The notes: generated by a model from the sequence alone, not told the origin. A stretch of 64,000 nt of DNA from Acinetobacter variabilis (GCF_000369625.1 NZ_KB850113.1:1185343-1249342), one strand, 5' to 3'; positions 36,772-46,154 are shown, counted from the first letter of the stretch. Made by a program: numbers and translations.

Positions 36772-37506
36772 TTATAAGAAATAATCATTCGATGGTGTAG
36801 GCAGCTCTGCCAAACCTTTCTTTAAAGTTTCTGACCATTGCCGACTGATATCCGTAAAATATTCATCGTCTTCAGCAATACGTTTACCTTTCGGCATCAT
36901 CAAGCTGTCTTTTTTATAGACAAGTACATCCAGCGGCATACCGACAGATACATTTGAACGTAAGGTAGAAGCAAAAGAAATTAGAGAACAGCGTAATGCC
37001 TCATCGAGTGGCATATCATAGGTCAGAGCACGATCCAGAATCGGCTTACCATATTTACTTTCACCAATCTGGAAATATGGCGTATCCCGTGTCGCGCAAA
37101 TAAAATTGCCTTGCGGATAAATATGATAGAGCTGCATTTCCTGATTTTTAATCTGGCCGCCGACCAGGAAATTACAATAGTAAGTACTTTGTTCTAAACT
37201 ATCATCAGTCACATTGGCAATTACTTTTTTGAGCGTATTGCCCACCAGTTCCGCAACATCAAACATGGTGGGTAAACTCAGGATATTCGGTTCCTGCCTG
37301 AGTTCCAGCTGATTTCTGATATGTCCGATCACCGCCTGTGTTGTTGCCAGGTTTCCGGAGGCCTGGAGTACGATAACGCGCTCCCCATCTGCCCCAAAGG
37401 TATATAATTTTCGGAATACCGAAATGTGATCCACACCAGCATTGGTGCGTGTATCACTGATAAATAGCATACCTTGCTCTAAACGAAGGGCACAACAATA
37501 CGTCAT
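36772..37506 (-). CDS. Anbu-type proteasome-like peptidase
   Basis: A 244-residue Ntn-hydrolase of the Anbu family (predicted proteasome-type protease). After Met removal Thr2 would be the nucleophile (M-T-YCCALRLEQG), followed by FISDTRTNAG with the proteasome-like Asp and a later RVIVLQASGNLATTQ segment. Anbu forms ring- or spiral-like oligomers; its natural substrate is not established. It is the last gene of a four-gene minus-strand cluster with ATP-grasp, alpha-E and transglutaminase genes, the standard Anbu neighbourhood. Confidence 0.9.
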   Translation of the reverse strand: MTYCCALRLEQGMLFISDTRTNAGVDHISVFRKLYTFGADGERVIVLQASGNLATTQAVIGHIRNQLELRQEPNILSLPTMFDVAELVGNTLKKVIANVTDDSLEQSTYYCNFLVGGQIKNQEMQLYHIYPQGNFICATRDTPYFQIGESKYGKPILDRALTYDMPLDEALRCSLISFASTLRSNVSVGMPLDVLVYKKDSLMMPKGKRIAEDDEYFTDISRQWSETLKKGLAELPTPSNDYFL

Positions 37507-37526
37507 TTTTTGTCCTTATTAATGAA

Positions 37527-38306
37527 TTAACATCCTAGTACCTGGACGATGGAATACATGGATTCCACACCGCCTTCTTCTCTTACACCACGTACTGGTG
37601 CAACATCCCAATAGTCGCGTCCCACCGCAACATAGACATGCGCACTTGGCGTAAATAACAGATTACTCACATCAAAACAGTACCATGCTTGTTCAACAAA
37701 TACCTCAGCCCAAGCGTGGCTTGCCAAATGTGAGGCATTCTGTGCATAAAGATAACCTGATATATAACGTGATGGTAAACCTAAATGTTTACACATGGCG
37801 ATAAAAATATGACTGTGATCCTGACAGACACCCTGACGTACTTCAAAGGCATCAATCGCAGAACCTTGTACCGTAGTACTATTTGATATATAAGGAACGT
37901 GTTCGAGTACGGCTTGGGCCAAGCCGATTAAATGTTTACGAGTTAATGCTGGAACATGCCGCTCTGCAAAATCCTTCATCTCTGCATTGCATTTTGTGGC
38001 TTCAGTCGGTTGTAAAAACAGATAGGGATTTAATGAATCATTTAAGCCCTGCTCATGCGCGAGTTTTAACTCAACGATGCCTTGTGCCATGATCATCAGG
38101 CTATGATAGGATTCACGCTGTGTACTGGTCATCCAGAGATTCTGAAAGGCATCATGCCGGATTACTTTCTGACCCGGTACACTGACATCCCAATAGTGCA
38201 CTTTCTGGTGTTCATTGGTGGAAGGCATCATTTTGATGTACTGAATACTGTTCCTCACCTCAGCTGTGTACGTATATTGCGTTTGGTGATTCACCATCAA
38301 TTTCAT
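37527..38306 (-). CDS. Transglutaminase-like cysteine peptidase
   Basis: A 259-residue protein with an N-terminal beta domain (HQTQYTYTAEVRNSIQYIKM) and a transglutaminase-core domain. The catalytic triad is Cys161 in RQGVCQDHSH, His197 in SHAWAEVF and Asp212 in CFDVSN. Bacterial members act as peptidases or amidases rather than crosslinkers. Its start overlaps the alpha-E stop by 4 nt. It fits the peptide-cleaving side proposed for the Anbu/ATP-grasp system. Confidence 0.92.
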   Translation of the reverse strand: MKLMVNHQTQYTYTAEVRNSIQYIKMMPSTNEHQKVHYWDVSVPGQKVIRHDAFQNLWMTSTQRESYHSLMIMAQGIVELKLAHEQGLNDSLNPYLFLQPTEATKCNAEMKDFAERHVPALTRKHLIGLAQAVLEHVPYISNSTTVQGSAIDAFEVRQGVCQDHSHIFIAMCKHLGLPSRYISGYLYAQNASHLASHAWAEVFVEQAWYCFDVSNLLFTPSAHVYVAVGRDYWDVAPVRGVREEGGVESMYSIVQVLGC

Positions 38307-38905
38307 ACATCAGCCTCGAACAAGCGATGAATATGATCACTAAACTGGTAAAACTGCTTCAGATCAGGTGCGGCACGTAACTGTGTCCAGTATTGCTTTA
38401 CACTGCCCCAGCCAATTTCACAGAGTGTATCCACGATATAATCGATTTTACATAAGGTACGGGTCGTATCTTCACCGAGACGTAATTGCTGATCTAGCTG
38501 TTCTAGACATTGGCCCAGACTGAAAAACAGAAATACATCTGATGATTCTGCTTCCAGAATTTCGGCACAATCTGTCACGACATCGCAGATATAACCGGCA
38601 TTCTGATCCGCAGTTTTAATCAGTTTCAGTAGTTCGGAATAGGCTTTGCCTGACAATACACCGCGCAATTCCTGAATATTGTCTTTTGCCACTTGAAACT
38701 GTTGGGTAAATGAAGTCGGCTGGGTGCTATCTAGAACCAGCTCATTTAAGGAACTGGCATCAAACGCAGGCAAACAGAAAGCATGTGCATAAGCCACAGC
38801 GGCTTCATCATCTAAAAATGGAAAATGCGAACATAAAAACTGGGTACGAGATAAATAACGGCCTAACCAAAAAATATGTTGCGCATTGGTATTTAACAAA
38901 ACCAT
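38303..38905 (-). CDS. Alpha-E domain protein (DUF403), short form
   Basis: A 200-residue all-helical protein beginning with the alpha-E signature NTNAQHIFWLGRYLSRTQ, with further helices containing NIQELRGVLS and LCEIGWGSVKQYW. Most DUF403 proteins are about 310 residues, so this form lacks a substantial part. Alpha-E proteins are always found near circularly permuted ATP-grasp enzymes; their biochemical role is unknown. It is tightly coupled to the transglutaminase gene. Confidence 0.8.
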   Translation of the reverse strand: MVLLNTNAQHIFWLGRYLSRTQFLCSHFPFLDDEAAVAYAHAFCLPAFDASSLNELVLDSTQPTSFTQQFQVAKDNIQELRGVLSGKAYSELLKLIKTADQNAGYICDVVTDCAEILEAESSDVFLFFSLGQCLEQLDQQLRLGEDTTRTLCKIDYIVDTLCEIGWGSVKQYWTQLRAAPDLKQFYQFSDHIHRLFEADV

Positions 38906-38927
38906 GACGTTATCCTTCTTTGGAATG

Positions 38928-40487
38928 TTATGAATGTAAGTTGTCGACTACCCAGGTATCTTTGATCCCGCCACCTTGCGATGAGTTGACCACCAGTGAG
39001 CCTGCCTGCATGGCTACCCGGGTCAGACCACCTGGCACAATTTCAGTGCGGTAAGGTGAGCTCAAGACAAAAGGACGTAGATCAATATGTCGTTCAGCAA
39101 TACCAAAATTGCTTAAAGTCGGACTGACCGACAAATCCAAAGTTGGCTGCGCAATATATAAATGCGGCGCAGCTAAAATCTTATCTCTGAAAATATCAAT
39201 ATGCTGTTGAGAGGCTTGTGGCCCAATCAGCATGCCGTAACCGCCAGAACCTTGTGCTTCCTTGACGACCAGCTGATCCAAATTTGCCAACACATAGTCC
39301 AGATCTTCCGGATTACGGCATTGGTAGGTTGGAACATTATTTAAAATTGGTTTTTCACCTAAATAAAAATGAATCATTTTATCGACATAAGGATAAATCG
39401 ATTTATCATCTGCCACACCTGTACCCGGTGCATTTGTAATTACAACATTATGTTGTAAATATGCGGACATTAAGCCCGGAACACCCAAAGTACTATCTGG
39501 TTTAAAGCACAGTGGATCAAGATAGGCGTCGTCGACCCTTCTATAAATAACATCAACCTGTTGACGCCCACGTATCGTTTTTACATAAACCTTAGAGTTC
39601 TCAACAAAAAGATCACGTGATGTCACTAAAGGTACATCCATGTCCCTTGCAAGGCAAGCATGTTCATAGTAAGCACTATTGAAACGACCCGGAGTCAAAA
39701 CCACAATGAATGGATTATCGGTATAGGCATTTTCCGCCAGAATTTCTCTTAAGAGTTTTGGATATTGCTCAATACCGGCAATATTGGATTGCTCAAACAC
39801 TTTTGGCATTAACTTCTGGCTGATCTTGCGGCATTCCAGCATATAGGACACACCAGACGGCGTTCTCAGGTTATCTTCCAGTACATAAAATTCGCCTTTG
39901 GAATCCCGGATAATATCAATCCCGCTAATCTGGCTATAGATACTGCCTTTCAAATGATGCTGATACATATGCGGCTGATACGCTTCATGGGTCAGTACCT
40001 GAAGTTCAGGAACAATATTGGCTTTGAGAATATCCTGCTGATGATAAATATCATGCAGAAACAGGTTTAAGGCACGAACACGCTGTGCTGAACCGAGTGC
40101 CACCATATTCCACTGTTTACGGGCAATCACCCGTGGGATTACATCAAACGGAATAGTCCGCTCAGTGCCTTGCTCATCGCCGTATACGGTAAACGTAATA
40201 CCATCAGAAAGAAAATGTTCTTTTGCTACTTCATTTAGCTGATTCAGTTCATCCAGTGTATGCTGTGACAGCCATTCTTCAAGTCGTTGACCTGCCTGAC
40301 TGTTCATCACCTGATGATCACGCATTTCATTGAAAAATTTCGAAGAAATCTCTTGGTATAAAAAATGCGGACTATGTTTGATTGAAATATTGAGTGCTGT
40401 AGTATCTGTAAAATTTTTGCTTAAATCTGCTGCAGTATGATTTTCTACTGTTGTAATAGTATTTGTATCCTGGCTTTCTTTTAGCAT
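38928..40487 (-). CDS. Circularly permuted type 2 ATP-grasp protein
   Basis: A 519-residue member of the circularly permuted ATP-grasp family (DUF404/407), predicted to form amide or peptide bonds using ATP. The start at 40487 is chosen because GAAGAGG lies 6 nt before it; a longer in-frame start at 40589 adds 34 unlikely residues. Family segments are IPFDVIPR, FYVLEDNLRTPSGVSYMLE, VVLTPGRFNSAYYEH and VVKEAQGSGGYGMLIGP (ATP-binding loop). It is the first gene of the Anbu cluster and divergent from a WYL regulator. Its substrate is unknown. Confidence 0.92.
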   Translation of the reverse strand: MLKESQDTNTITTVENHTAADLSKNFTDTTALNISIKHSPHFLYQEISSKFFNEMRDHQVMNSQAGQRLEEWLSQHTLDELNQLNEVAKEHFLSDGITFTVYGDEQGTERTIPFDVIPRVIARKQWNMVALGSAQRVRALNLFLHDIYHQQDILKANIVPELQVLTHEAYQPHMYQHHLKGSIYSQISGIDIIRDSKGEFYVLEDNLRTPSGVSYMLECRKISQKLMPKVFEQSNIAGIEQYPKLLREILAENAYTDNPFIVVLTPGRFNSAYYEHACLARDMDVPLVTSRDLFVENSKVYVKTIRGRQQVDVIYRRVDDAYLDPLCFKPDSTLGVPGLMSAYLQHNVVITNAPGTGVADDKSIYPYVDKMIHFYLGEKPILNNVPTYQCRNPEDLDYVLANLDQLVVKEAQGSGGYGMLIGPQASQQHIDIFRDKILAAPHLYIAQPTLDLSVSPTLSNFGIAERHIDLRPFVLSSPYRTEIVPGGLTRVAMQAGSLVVNSSQGGGIKDTWVVDNLHS

Positions 40488-40728
40488 ACAAACCTCTTCA
40501 TTGTAATCTATTATAATAAAATCAGAGCAATATCCATGCCATGACATCCGTTTCGAAGTATGCATTAACCCAGTAAAGTGCCTATTCACTCAATATCATT
40601 TTTCGCCAAGATGTTTACGGATTGTAGGTCAATTGTTGCGCAGAATAACTTGCGAAAAAAAGCCAGATTTTTTATTGTGGTAAGCTCATATTTAATTTGT
40701 TTCCATTGATTGCCAGTAAAAATACATT

Positions 40729-41751
40729 ATGTCAGCACAAGAAAAAGAAACCTCCAATAGCCTTTACCGCCAATGGCAAATCTTGTCGCGTCTTTCTACC
40801 GGAAAATGGATGGGAACCCGTGAACTCCAGGAAATCTTGAATCGTGAAGGGATCGAGATCAGTTTGCGTACTATTCAGCGTGACCTGAACCAGATTGCCC
40901 AGCGTTTTCCGATTGAGAGCAGTAAAACCACGCCACAAGGCTGGCGCTGGCGTTCAGATGCGCCCATTCAAAGCTTGCCGCATATGACCAGTTCACAGGC
41001 GGTGACTTTTATGATGGTGGAAGAACATCTCAAACACCTACTGCCACCTAGTCTGATTGAAGAAATGAACCCCTGGTTTGATCTGGCTCGACGCAGCCTG
41101 TCATCACAAAATAATGTACGGCAATGGATTAACCGGGTCAGAATCGTGCCTGCCACTCAGCCACTTATTCCGCCTGTAGTCGATAAAACGGCCCAACAGG
41201 CGATTTACGAAGGCCTGTTACAGGACAAACAGCTGGAATGTGTTTATCAGGGTCGTGGTCATAATGGCGAAGAGAAAACCTATATTTTAAATCCGCTGGC
41301 ATTAGTACAAAAAGGTTCAATTATCTATCTGGTCTGTACCCGTCATGATAAATCGGATATTCAAACCTTTGCCCTGCACCGTTTTAAATCAGCGGTGGTG
41401 CTGAATTCTCGTGCCCTGCATCCGGTAAATTTTGATATTGATGAATACATCGAATCTGGCGCTTTAGGATTCCGGGTCGATTTTAACCAGCCAACAGAAA
41501 ATGTATTACTTCAACTGAGCATGCCTGAATCTGATGCACACTATTTTGAGGAAAGTCAGCTCAGCAAAGATCAAAACATTGAAAAAATTGAAAATGGCAT
41601 GGCTCTGATTAGTGCGACTGTGCCTTTTACCTCGCAACTGGTCTGGTGGTTACGCAGTTTTGGTAATAAAATCAAAAACATCGAACCAAAAATAGTGGCA
41701 GATGCTGTTTACCAAGTGAATGAAACTGATTCAGTCTCTTCCAAAGAATAA
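40729..41751 (+). CDS. WYL-domain transcriptional regulator
   Basis: A 340-residue regulator with an N-terminal winged helix (RQWQILSRL, MGTRELQEILN, SLRTIQRDLNQI; residues about 14-60) and a WYL domain in the middle (about 165-235, including LNPLALVQKGSIIYLVC), followed by a WCX-like C-terminal part. WYL domains sense nucleic acids or other small ligands. It is divergent from the ATP-grasp gene across about 240 bp and may control the Anbu cluster; that link is positional inference. Confidence 0.88.
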   Translation: MSAQEKETSNSLYRQWQILSRLSTGKWMGTRELQEILNREGIEISLRTIQRDLNQIAQRFPIESSKTTPQGWRWRSDAPIQSLPHMTSSQAVTFMMVEEHLKHLLPPSLIEEMNPWFDLARRSLSSQNNVRQWINRVRIVPATQPLIPPVVDKTAQQAIYEGLLQDKQLECVYQGRGHNGEEKTYILNPLALVQKGSIIYLVCTRHDKSDIQTFALHRFKSAVVLNSRALHPVNFDIDEYIESGALGFRVDFNQPTENVLLQLSMPESDAHYFEESQLSKDQNIEKIENGMALISATVPFTSQLVWWLRSFGNKIKNIEPKIVADAVYQVNETDSVSSKE

Positions 41752-41754
41752 AAA

Positions 41755-41772
41755 AGTCCCCATTTTGGGGAC
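41755..41772 (+). terminator. Weak hairpin after the WYL gene
   Basis: AGTCCCC and GGGGACC enclose ATTTT directly after the stop codon. No T-run follows at once, so intrinsic termination is doubtful. Confidence 0.4.
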
Positions 41773-41825
41773 CTGATCAATTTATTATTTTATTTTTATT
41801 ATTGCTCTGGTGATCTGTTACTGAG

Positions 41826-41862
41826 CCGGTCTGCTTTCCTCTTGCCCCAGAAAACAGACCGG
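41826..41862. repeat. Inverted repeat with 21-nt loop
   Basis: CCGGTCTG at 41826-41833 pairs exactly with CAGACCGG at 41855-41862. It is GC-rich within an AT-rich region, which makes it stand out. Confidence 0.6.
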
Positions 41863-41902
41863 ATGTGTCACATTAGAAATTAAAGAGTCTGATAACATGA
41901 GC

Positions 41903-42184
41903 AAGCCAGCTCTGCATTATTAAAACGGATCGATTTTTTTGTCATAATTTACACTCCTGCTGTGGGGATAAAAATCACTATAGAGCGCTTAAGCCTGTTT
42001 TTGAAATAAAAAGAATGCATGCCTTTTGCACAATTTTTTCATAGAAGATTATTTGGAAAATTTATTATCTATCTAGAAGATAAGTATGGCGGCCATTAAA
42101 AGACTTTCAGCAAGTTTATAAAATTAAAAAACAATTCTATGCTTGTATAAGCCAGGCAGCTCTGCACATTATTAAACGCTATCG
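41903..42184 (+). repeat. Pair of imperfect direct repeats upstream of the GltB-like gene
   Basis: The units at 41903-41932 and 42149-42184 share AAGCCAG, CAGCTCTGCA and TTATTAAA followed by CG and ATCG, with small insertions in the second. The second ends 27 bp before the glutamate-synthase-like start. They could be regulatory sites or duplicated sequence. The coordinates span both units. Confidence 0.5.
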
Positions 42185-42211
42185 TAGTGGAAATAGGAAT
42201 TTAATTTCATA

Positions 42212-43882
42212 ATGGCTAACCCTGCGCAATTAGTACGACACAAATTACTTAATACTTTCTTTTCACGGCACTCGGTCTGGTTTGCCTGCATCACCATCGC
42301 CGTTATTTTTACGATTTTTCATATCGGTTATGAACCGCGCTATATCTATTATTTTATGCCGGCAACTTTGGTGAATACCTTATGGATCGTCAGTATTCTG
42401 CTGAGCCTGCTAGGCCTATATGATGTCTTGCAGAACAGACATTCAATCTTAAAAAATTACCCGATTATGGGTCATTTCCGCTTTATCTTTGAAGAATTCC
42501 GTCCTGAAATTCGTCAGTATTTTATTGAAGCGGATCGGGATGCCCTGCCATTTTCACGTATGCAGCGCAGTCTGGTGTATCAACGGGCTAAAAATGAAAA
42601 TTCAGATAAGCCCTTCGGCTCGATCATAAATGTCTATGAAGAAAATTATAAGTTTATTAGCCATTCCCTTACCCCTTGCAGACCTGCCGATCCAGAAACC
42701 TTTCGTATTCTAATCGGCAATGAGCAATGTACCCAGCCTTATTCTGCTTCCATTTTGAATATCTCGGCTATGAGTTTCGGAAGTTTAAGTGCCAATGCGG
42801 TTCGGGCTTTGAATCTTGGTGCGCAAAAAGGCAAATTCTTTCATGATACCGGGGAAGGTAGTATCAGCCCTTATCATCTGGAACATGGCGGTGACATTGT
42901 CTGGGAAATTGGTAGCGGATATTTTGGTTGTCGGACCTTAGAGGGTCAGTTTGATCCGGTGAAATTTGCAGAAAAAGCCAAGCTACCTCAAGTAAAGATG
43001 ATTGAAATCAAGCTTTCACAAGGCGCAAAGCCTGGACATGGCGGGATTTTACCTAAAGCCAAGATTTCAGAAGAAATTGCTCAGATTCGCGGGATTAGCC
43101 GTGAACATGATTGTGTCTCACCTTCTGGTCATCCAGCGTTTAAAACTCCCATTGAAATGATGAATTTCATTCAACAACTGCGCGAGCTTTCTGAAGGTAA
43201 GCCAGTCGGATTCAAACTTTGTCTGGGTCAACCTTGGCAATTTATGAGTATGGTGAAAGCCATGCTACATACCAAAATTTATCCTGATTTTATTGTGGTA
43301 GATGGATCTGAGGGCGGTACCGGTGCTGCACCAATTGAATTGATTGACTATATGGGTACTCCTTTAAGAGAAGGCCTTTTGTTTGTGCACAATACCTTGG
43401 TCGGTGCAGGATTGAGAGACAAGATTAAAATTGGTGCAAGCGGGAAAATTATCAGTGCTTTTGATATTGCCAGTACCATGGCGCTTGGCGCAGATTGGGT
43501 CAATTCAGCGCGCGGATTCATGTTTGCAGTCGGATGTATTCAGGCACAAAGTTGTCATACCAATCAATGCCCAGTAGGAGTGACTACTCAGGATAAAGAG
43601 CGTCAAAAAGCACTACATGTCCCGACTAAGGCAGAGCGAGTGTTTTATTTCCATAAAAATACAATGCATGCCCTGTCTGAGCTCATCGCTTCAGCAGGTT
43701 TAAAACATCCTTCTGCCATTAAGCCGCATCATTTGGCACAGCGAATCAGCAATCATGAAATCAAGAACTTTGCCCAGATTCATTTCTGGCTTAAAGAAGG
43801 CGAATTATTACATTGCGAAAATAAAGATGAGGAAAACTTTTATTTCCGTATGTGGAATATGGCCAAACTGGAAAGTTTTTGA
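42212..43882 (+). CDS. FMN-binding glutamate synthase-family protein
   Basis: A 556-residue protein with two N-terminal membrane spans (about residues 20-80), then a glutamate-synthase FMN/Fe-S barrel. Visible are the ISAMSFGSLS and TGEGSISPYH segments, GAKPGHGG, GSEGGTGAAP, and three cysteines in CIQAQSCHTNQCPVG placed as for a 3Fe-4S cluster. The amidotransferase domain of GltB is absent, as in stand-alone archaeal-type and membrane-anchored members of unknown substrate. It is monocistronic, ended by a strong terminator. Confidence 0.9.
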   Translation: MANPAQLVRHKLLNTFFSRHSVWFACITIAVIFTIFHIGYEPRYIYYFMPATLVNTLWIVSILLSLLGLYDVLQNRHSILKNYPIMGHFRFIFEEFRPEIRQYFIEADRDALPFSRMQRSLVYQRAKNENSDKPFGSIINVYEENYKFISHSLTPCRPADPETFRILIGNEQCTQPYSASILNISAMSFGSLSANAVRALNLGAQKGKFFHDTGEGSISPYHLEHGGDIVWEIGSGYFGCRTLEGQFDPVKFAEKAKLPQVKMIEIKLSQGAKPGHGGILPKAKISEEIAQIRGISREHDCVSPSGHPAFKTPIEMMNFIQQLRELSEGKPVGFKLCLGQPWQFMSMVKAMLHTKIYPDFIVVDGSEGGTGAAPIELIDYMGTPLREGLLFVHNTLVGAGLRDKIKIGASGKIISAFDIASTMALGADWVNSARGFMFAVGCIQAQSCHTNQCPVGVTTQDKERQKALHVPTKAERVFYFHKNTMHALSELIASAGLKHPSAIKPHHLAQRISNHEIKNFAQIHFWLKEGELLHCENKDEENFYFRMWNMAKLESF

Positions 43883-43915
43883 GCCTATAAGAATCAAAAA
43901 TTAGTCAAATTAGAC

Positions 43916-43949
43916 AAAAAAAGGGCGTTTACTAAAACGCCTTTTTTTA
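43916..43949. terminator. Terminator after the GltB-like gene
   Basis: AAAAAGGGCGTTT and AAACGCCTTTTT enclose ACTA, with a T-run on the plus strand and A-run on the other side; it lies between convergent genes. Confidence 0.9.
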
Positions 43950-43966
43950 ATTGAGAGTGTCACAGT

Positions 43967-45010
43967 CTAATAATAGGTCTTACTGCCATGCGCATGTAAA
44001 AAGGCTGGAATTAAACCTGTGAGTGCTGCACGGATATCCGCGCGTTCATTAATCAATTGATGTGAACCTTCTTCCAGCATTAACAAAGTTTGCAGGCGGA
44101 ACTTGCGACGGATAAATTCAATGTTATAACGCCAGTCCACTGTCTGATCCTGAGCACCTTGAGCTAACCAGACAGGGATTCGGCAGGCTGGACGTGCTTC
44201 CATTTCCAGCATCCAGCGTGACATCGCCAGAATCCAATCCATGCCCATCATGCGGGGTTGCAAAGGATCTTTAAGTCGGATAAAGCGCAGAAATTCAGGA
44301 TTATGGTTATTACGGCGGAAATGACGTGGTACTTCACGCTTGATCCGGCTGATAATGCCGAGACCGAGCGGATTGTGCCACCAGGCAGTTTTAGCTGGAC
44401 GAATCAATGGTGACAATAACAGCACGCGATCTACAAACGGATTTTCGCGTCGTTCTGCAAATTCGAGCAAATGATGCATCCAGATCGCACCACCGGTACT
44501 TTGTCCAATGCCAACCCAAGGTTTAGGTAACTGCTCGGCATGCTTCACATAACGATATACCGCATGCAAAACCTGCTGGTAATGATCAAAATTCTGGATA
44601 CTGGCAGATGAACCATCGCTGAGACCATGCCCCGGCAGGTCATAGGTCAGGACGCTAAAGCCCTGTTCCAGCAACTCACGTACAATCGGCTGATAAATTC
44701 CGCTATGTTCCAGATATCCATGTAATAGAAAGGCCGTTCCCTGAATCTTGTCAAAACGGGTATTTTCCAGATTGGGTGTAAATACCTGCACATGCAGTTT
44801 AAACAGCGGCATCTGTACATAACCCTGCCAATGCTTGCAATCCAGCAAATCGAAACCATACAGTCTGCGATAAGACAGCAGATCAATAGTGGGCTGGTCA
44901 TCCCTGTTCAGGTTTAAGGGCTGTAAAAGCTGTGGCGTTGTTTCCCTGCTTGGAACAGGTAAATCCAGCTGTTTCAGGATGGTCGGGTTTAAAAACGGAA
45001 TATCAGACAT
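43967..45010 (-). CDS. Alpha/beta hydrolase (lysophospholipase-like)
   Basis: A 347-residue alpha/beta hydrolase of the serine aminopeptidase / monoglyceride-lipase type. The oxyanion region FLLHGYLEHSG, the VLTYDLPGHGLSDG strand-loop and the nucleophile elbow GIGQSTGG (Ser) are visible, and a late EGSHQL gives the catalytic His. There is no signal peptide. Its start overlaps the stop of the DUF218 gene in TAATG. Substrate unknown. Confidence 0.85.
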   Translation of the reverse strand: MSDIPFLNPTILKQLDLPVPSRETTPQLLQPLNLNRDDQPTIDLLSYRRLYGFDLLDCKHWQGYVQMPLFKLHVQVFTPNLENTRFDKIQGTAFLLHGYLEHSGIYQPIVRELLEQGFSVLTYDLPGHGLSDGSSASIQNFDHYQQVLHAVYRYVKHAEQLPKPWVGIGQSTGGAIWMHHLLEFAERRENPFVDRVLLLSPLIRPAKTAWWHNPLGLGIISRIKREVPRHFRRNNHNPEFLRFIRLKDPLQPRMMGMDWILAMSRWMLEMEARPACRIPVWLAQGAQDQTVDWRYNIEFIRRKFRLQTLLMLEEGSHQLINERADIRAALTGLIPAFLHAHGSKTYY

Positions 45011-46149
45011 TAAGGCACCTCCCGACAGTCACTGGAGCCAAACCACATATCGCGGATAGTGGCCAGCATTTCATAATTGGCACGGCGACTATGATCATAA
45101 TTTTGTCGACTTGGACGCCAACGGGTCAAGGACTTCGGCATCGGTGCTTCCACTGGAATAGTTTGAATGCCATTTAATGCAAACAGACGACGGGTACGTG
45201 GCATATGATAACGGTCGGTAATCAGAATCACAGTCGGTGCTCCACCTTTTTTTTGCAATAATAATGAGCTGAAACGGGTATTTTCACAGGTATTCATGCT
45301 ACGGTCTTCAAGCAATTTGGCATCGACATTGTAATTTTGTAACCAGCGCTGCATATACGGCGCTTCCACACCACTCAATACGATCGGTAACTGATACTGT
45401 TTTTCAACTGCGAGTGTGGTTTCCAGACGCAAACGGGTATAGTCATTGACCACAATATCCTTACCATTTTCATGCAAGGTTAGACCACCACCTAAGACCA
45501 CAATGGCATAAGGCTTAGATTGATTGACCGGTTTTTGTTGCTGTTGTTCTTGCAGTAAAGCCAGATCTTCCTTGATTTCCTCTTTCGCTGTGACCTGAAC
45601 GGCACTCGCTTCTTCATCTTCTAAAGGATGAGTTGTCAAGAATTCAATATATTGCTCAACGCGTTCTTTGTTTTCATTACTGTCCCACTCCAGCAGTTCG
45701 CGGACCTTCTGAGTTGGGTCAACGGCTTCAACAGGTTCTTGCTGGGACAATAAAGGCACTTGTGCAGGCTGATTCTGTTCTGCTTTTTCTTCCTGCTGTT
45801 CACGCTGATGTTCTTCAATCATCTGTTGCAGTATCTTGTAGCGTGCCTGAATCAGCATCAGATTGGCAGAATGATTTTTCTGGATATCCTGTTCCATCAC
45901 ATGTAAATAAGCCTGACGGGCAATCCACTGATCAGAACCTGGTTCGAGCGTATCATCTTCACTCAGGGAAGCCATTTTCTGGCTTTGTGCTGCAACTTCG
46001 TTAATTTCAAAGGACACAAATCGATTGAGTCCCTTAACCACAAGCTGCGAATAAAATGGCGAATAGATTAACATCACCAGACAGCCGAAAAATACAAACA
46101 GTCCTGCGACGATTTGTACTAAACGGACCATCCAATGGGTGTTTTTCAT
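45010..46149 (-). CDS. DUF218 (YdcF/ElyC-like) envelope protein with Gln/Glu-rich insert
   Basis: A 379-residue protein with one N-terminal membrane span (VRLVQIVAGLFVFFGCLVML). Residues about 75-205 are rich in Gln and Glu, probably extended or coiled-coil (EEHQREQQEEKAEQNQ). The DUF218 domain begins at AIVVLGGGLTLHENG, with TRLRLETTLAVEK, the SGVEAPYMQRWL segment and the NTCENTRFSS motif. ElyC/SanA relatives affect peptidoglycan or envelope integrity. Being next to murB supports an envelope role. Confidence 0.82.
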   Translation of the reverse strand: MKNTHWMVRLVQIVAGLFVFFGCLVMLIYSPFYSQLVVKGLNRFVSFEINEVAAQSQKMASLSEDDTLEPGSDQWIARQAYLHVMEQDIQKNHSANLMLIQARYKILQQMIEEHQREQQEEKAEQNQPAQVPLLSQQEPVEAVDPTQKVRELLEWDSNENKERVEQYIEFLTTHPLEDEEASAVQVTAKEEIKEDLALLQEQQQQKPVNQSKPYAIVVLGGGLTLHENGKDIVVNDYTRLRLETTLAVEKQYQLPIVLSGVEAPYMQRWLQNYNVDAKLLEDRSMNTCENTRFSSLLLQKKGGAPTVILITDRYHMPRTRRLFALNGIQTIPVEAPMPKSLTRWRPSRQNYDHSRRANYEMLATIRDMWFGSSDCREVP

Positions 46150-46154
46150 ATACG

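Larger units (their letters stand above)
41752..42211. other. 460-bp structured intergenic region
   Basis: It holds a hairpin after the WYL gene, a long-loop inverted repeat at 41826-41862 and a pair of imperfect direct repeats at 41903-41932 and 42149-42184 before the glutamate-synthase-like gene. No credible reading frame was seen. A small RNA or a regulated leader is possible. Confidence 0.55.

Noticed and set aside
41755..41772. Strong intrinsic terminator after the WYL gene
   Set aside because: The hairpin is real, but the bases after it (CTGATCAATTT) are not a T-run, so it is listed only as a weak hairpin.
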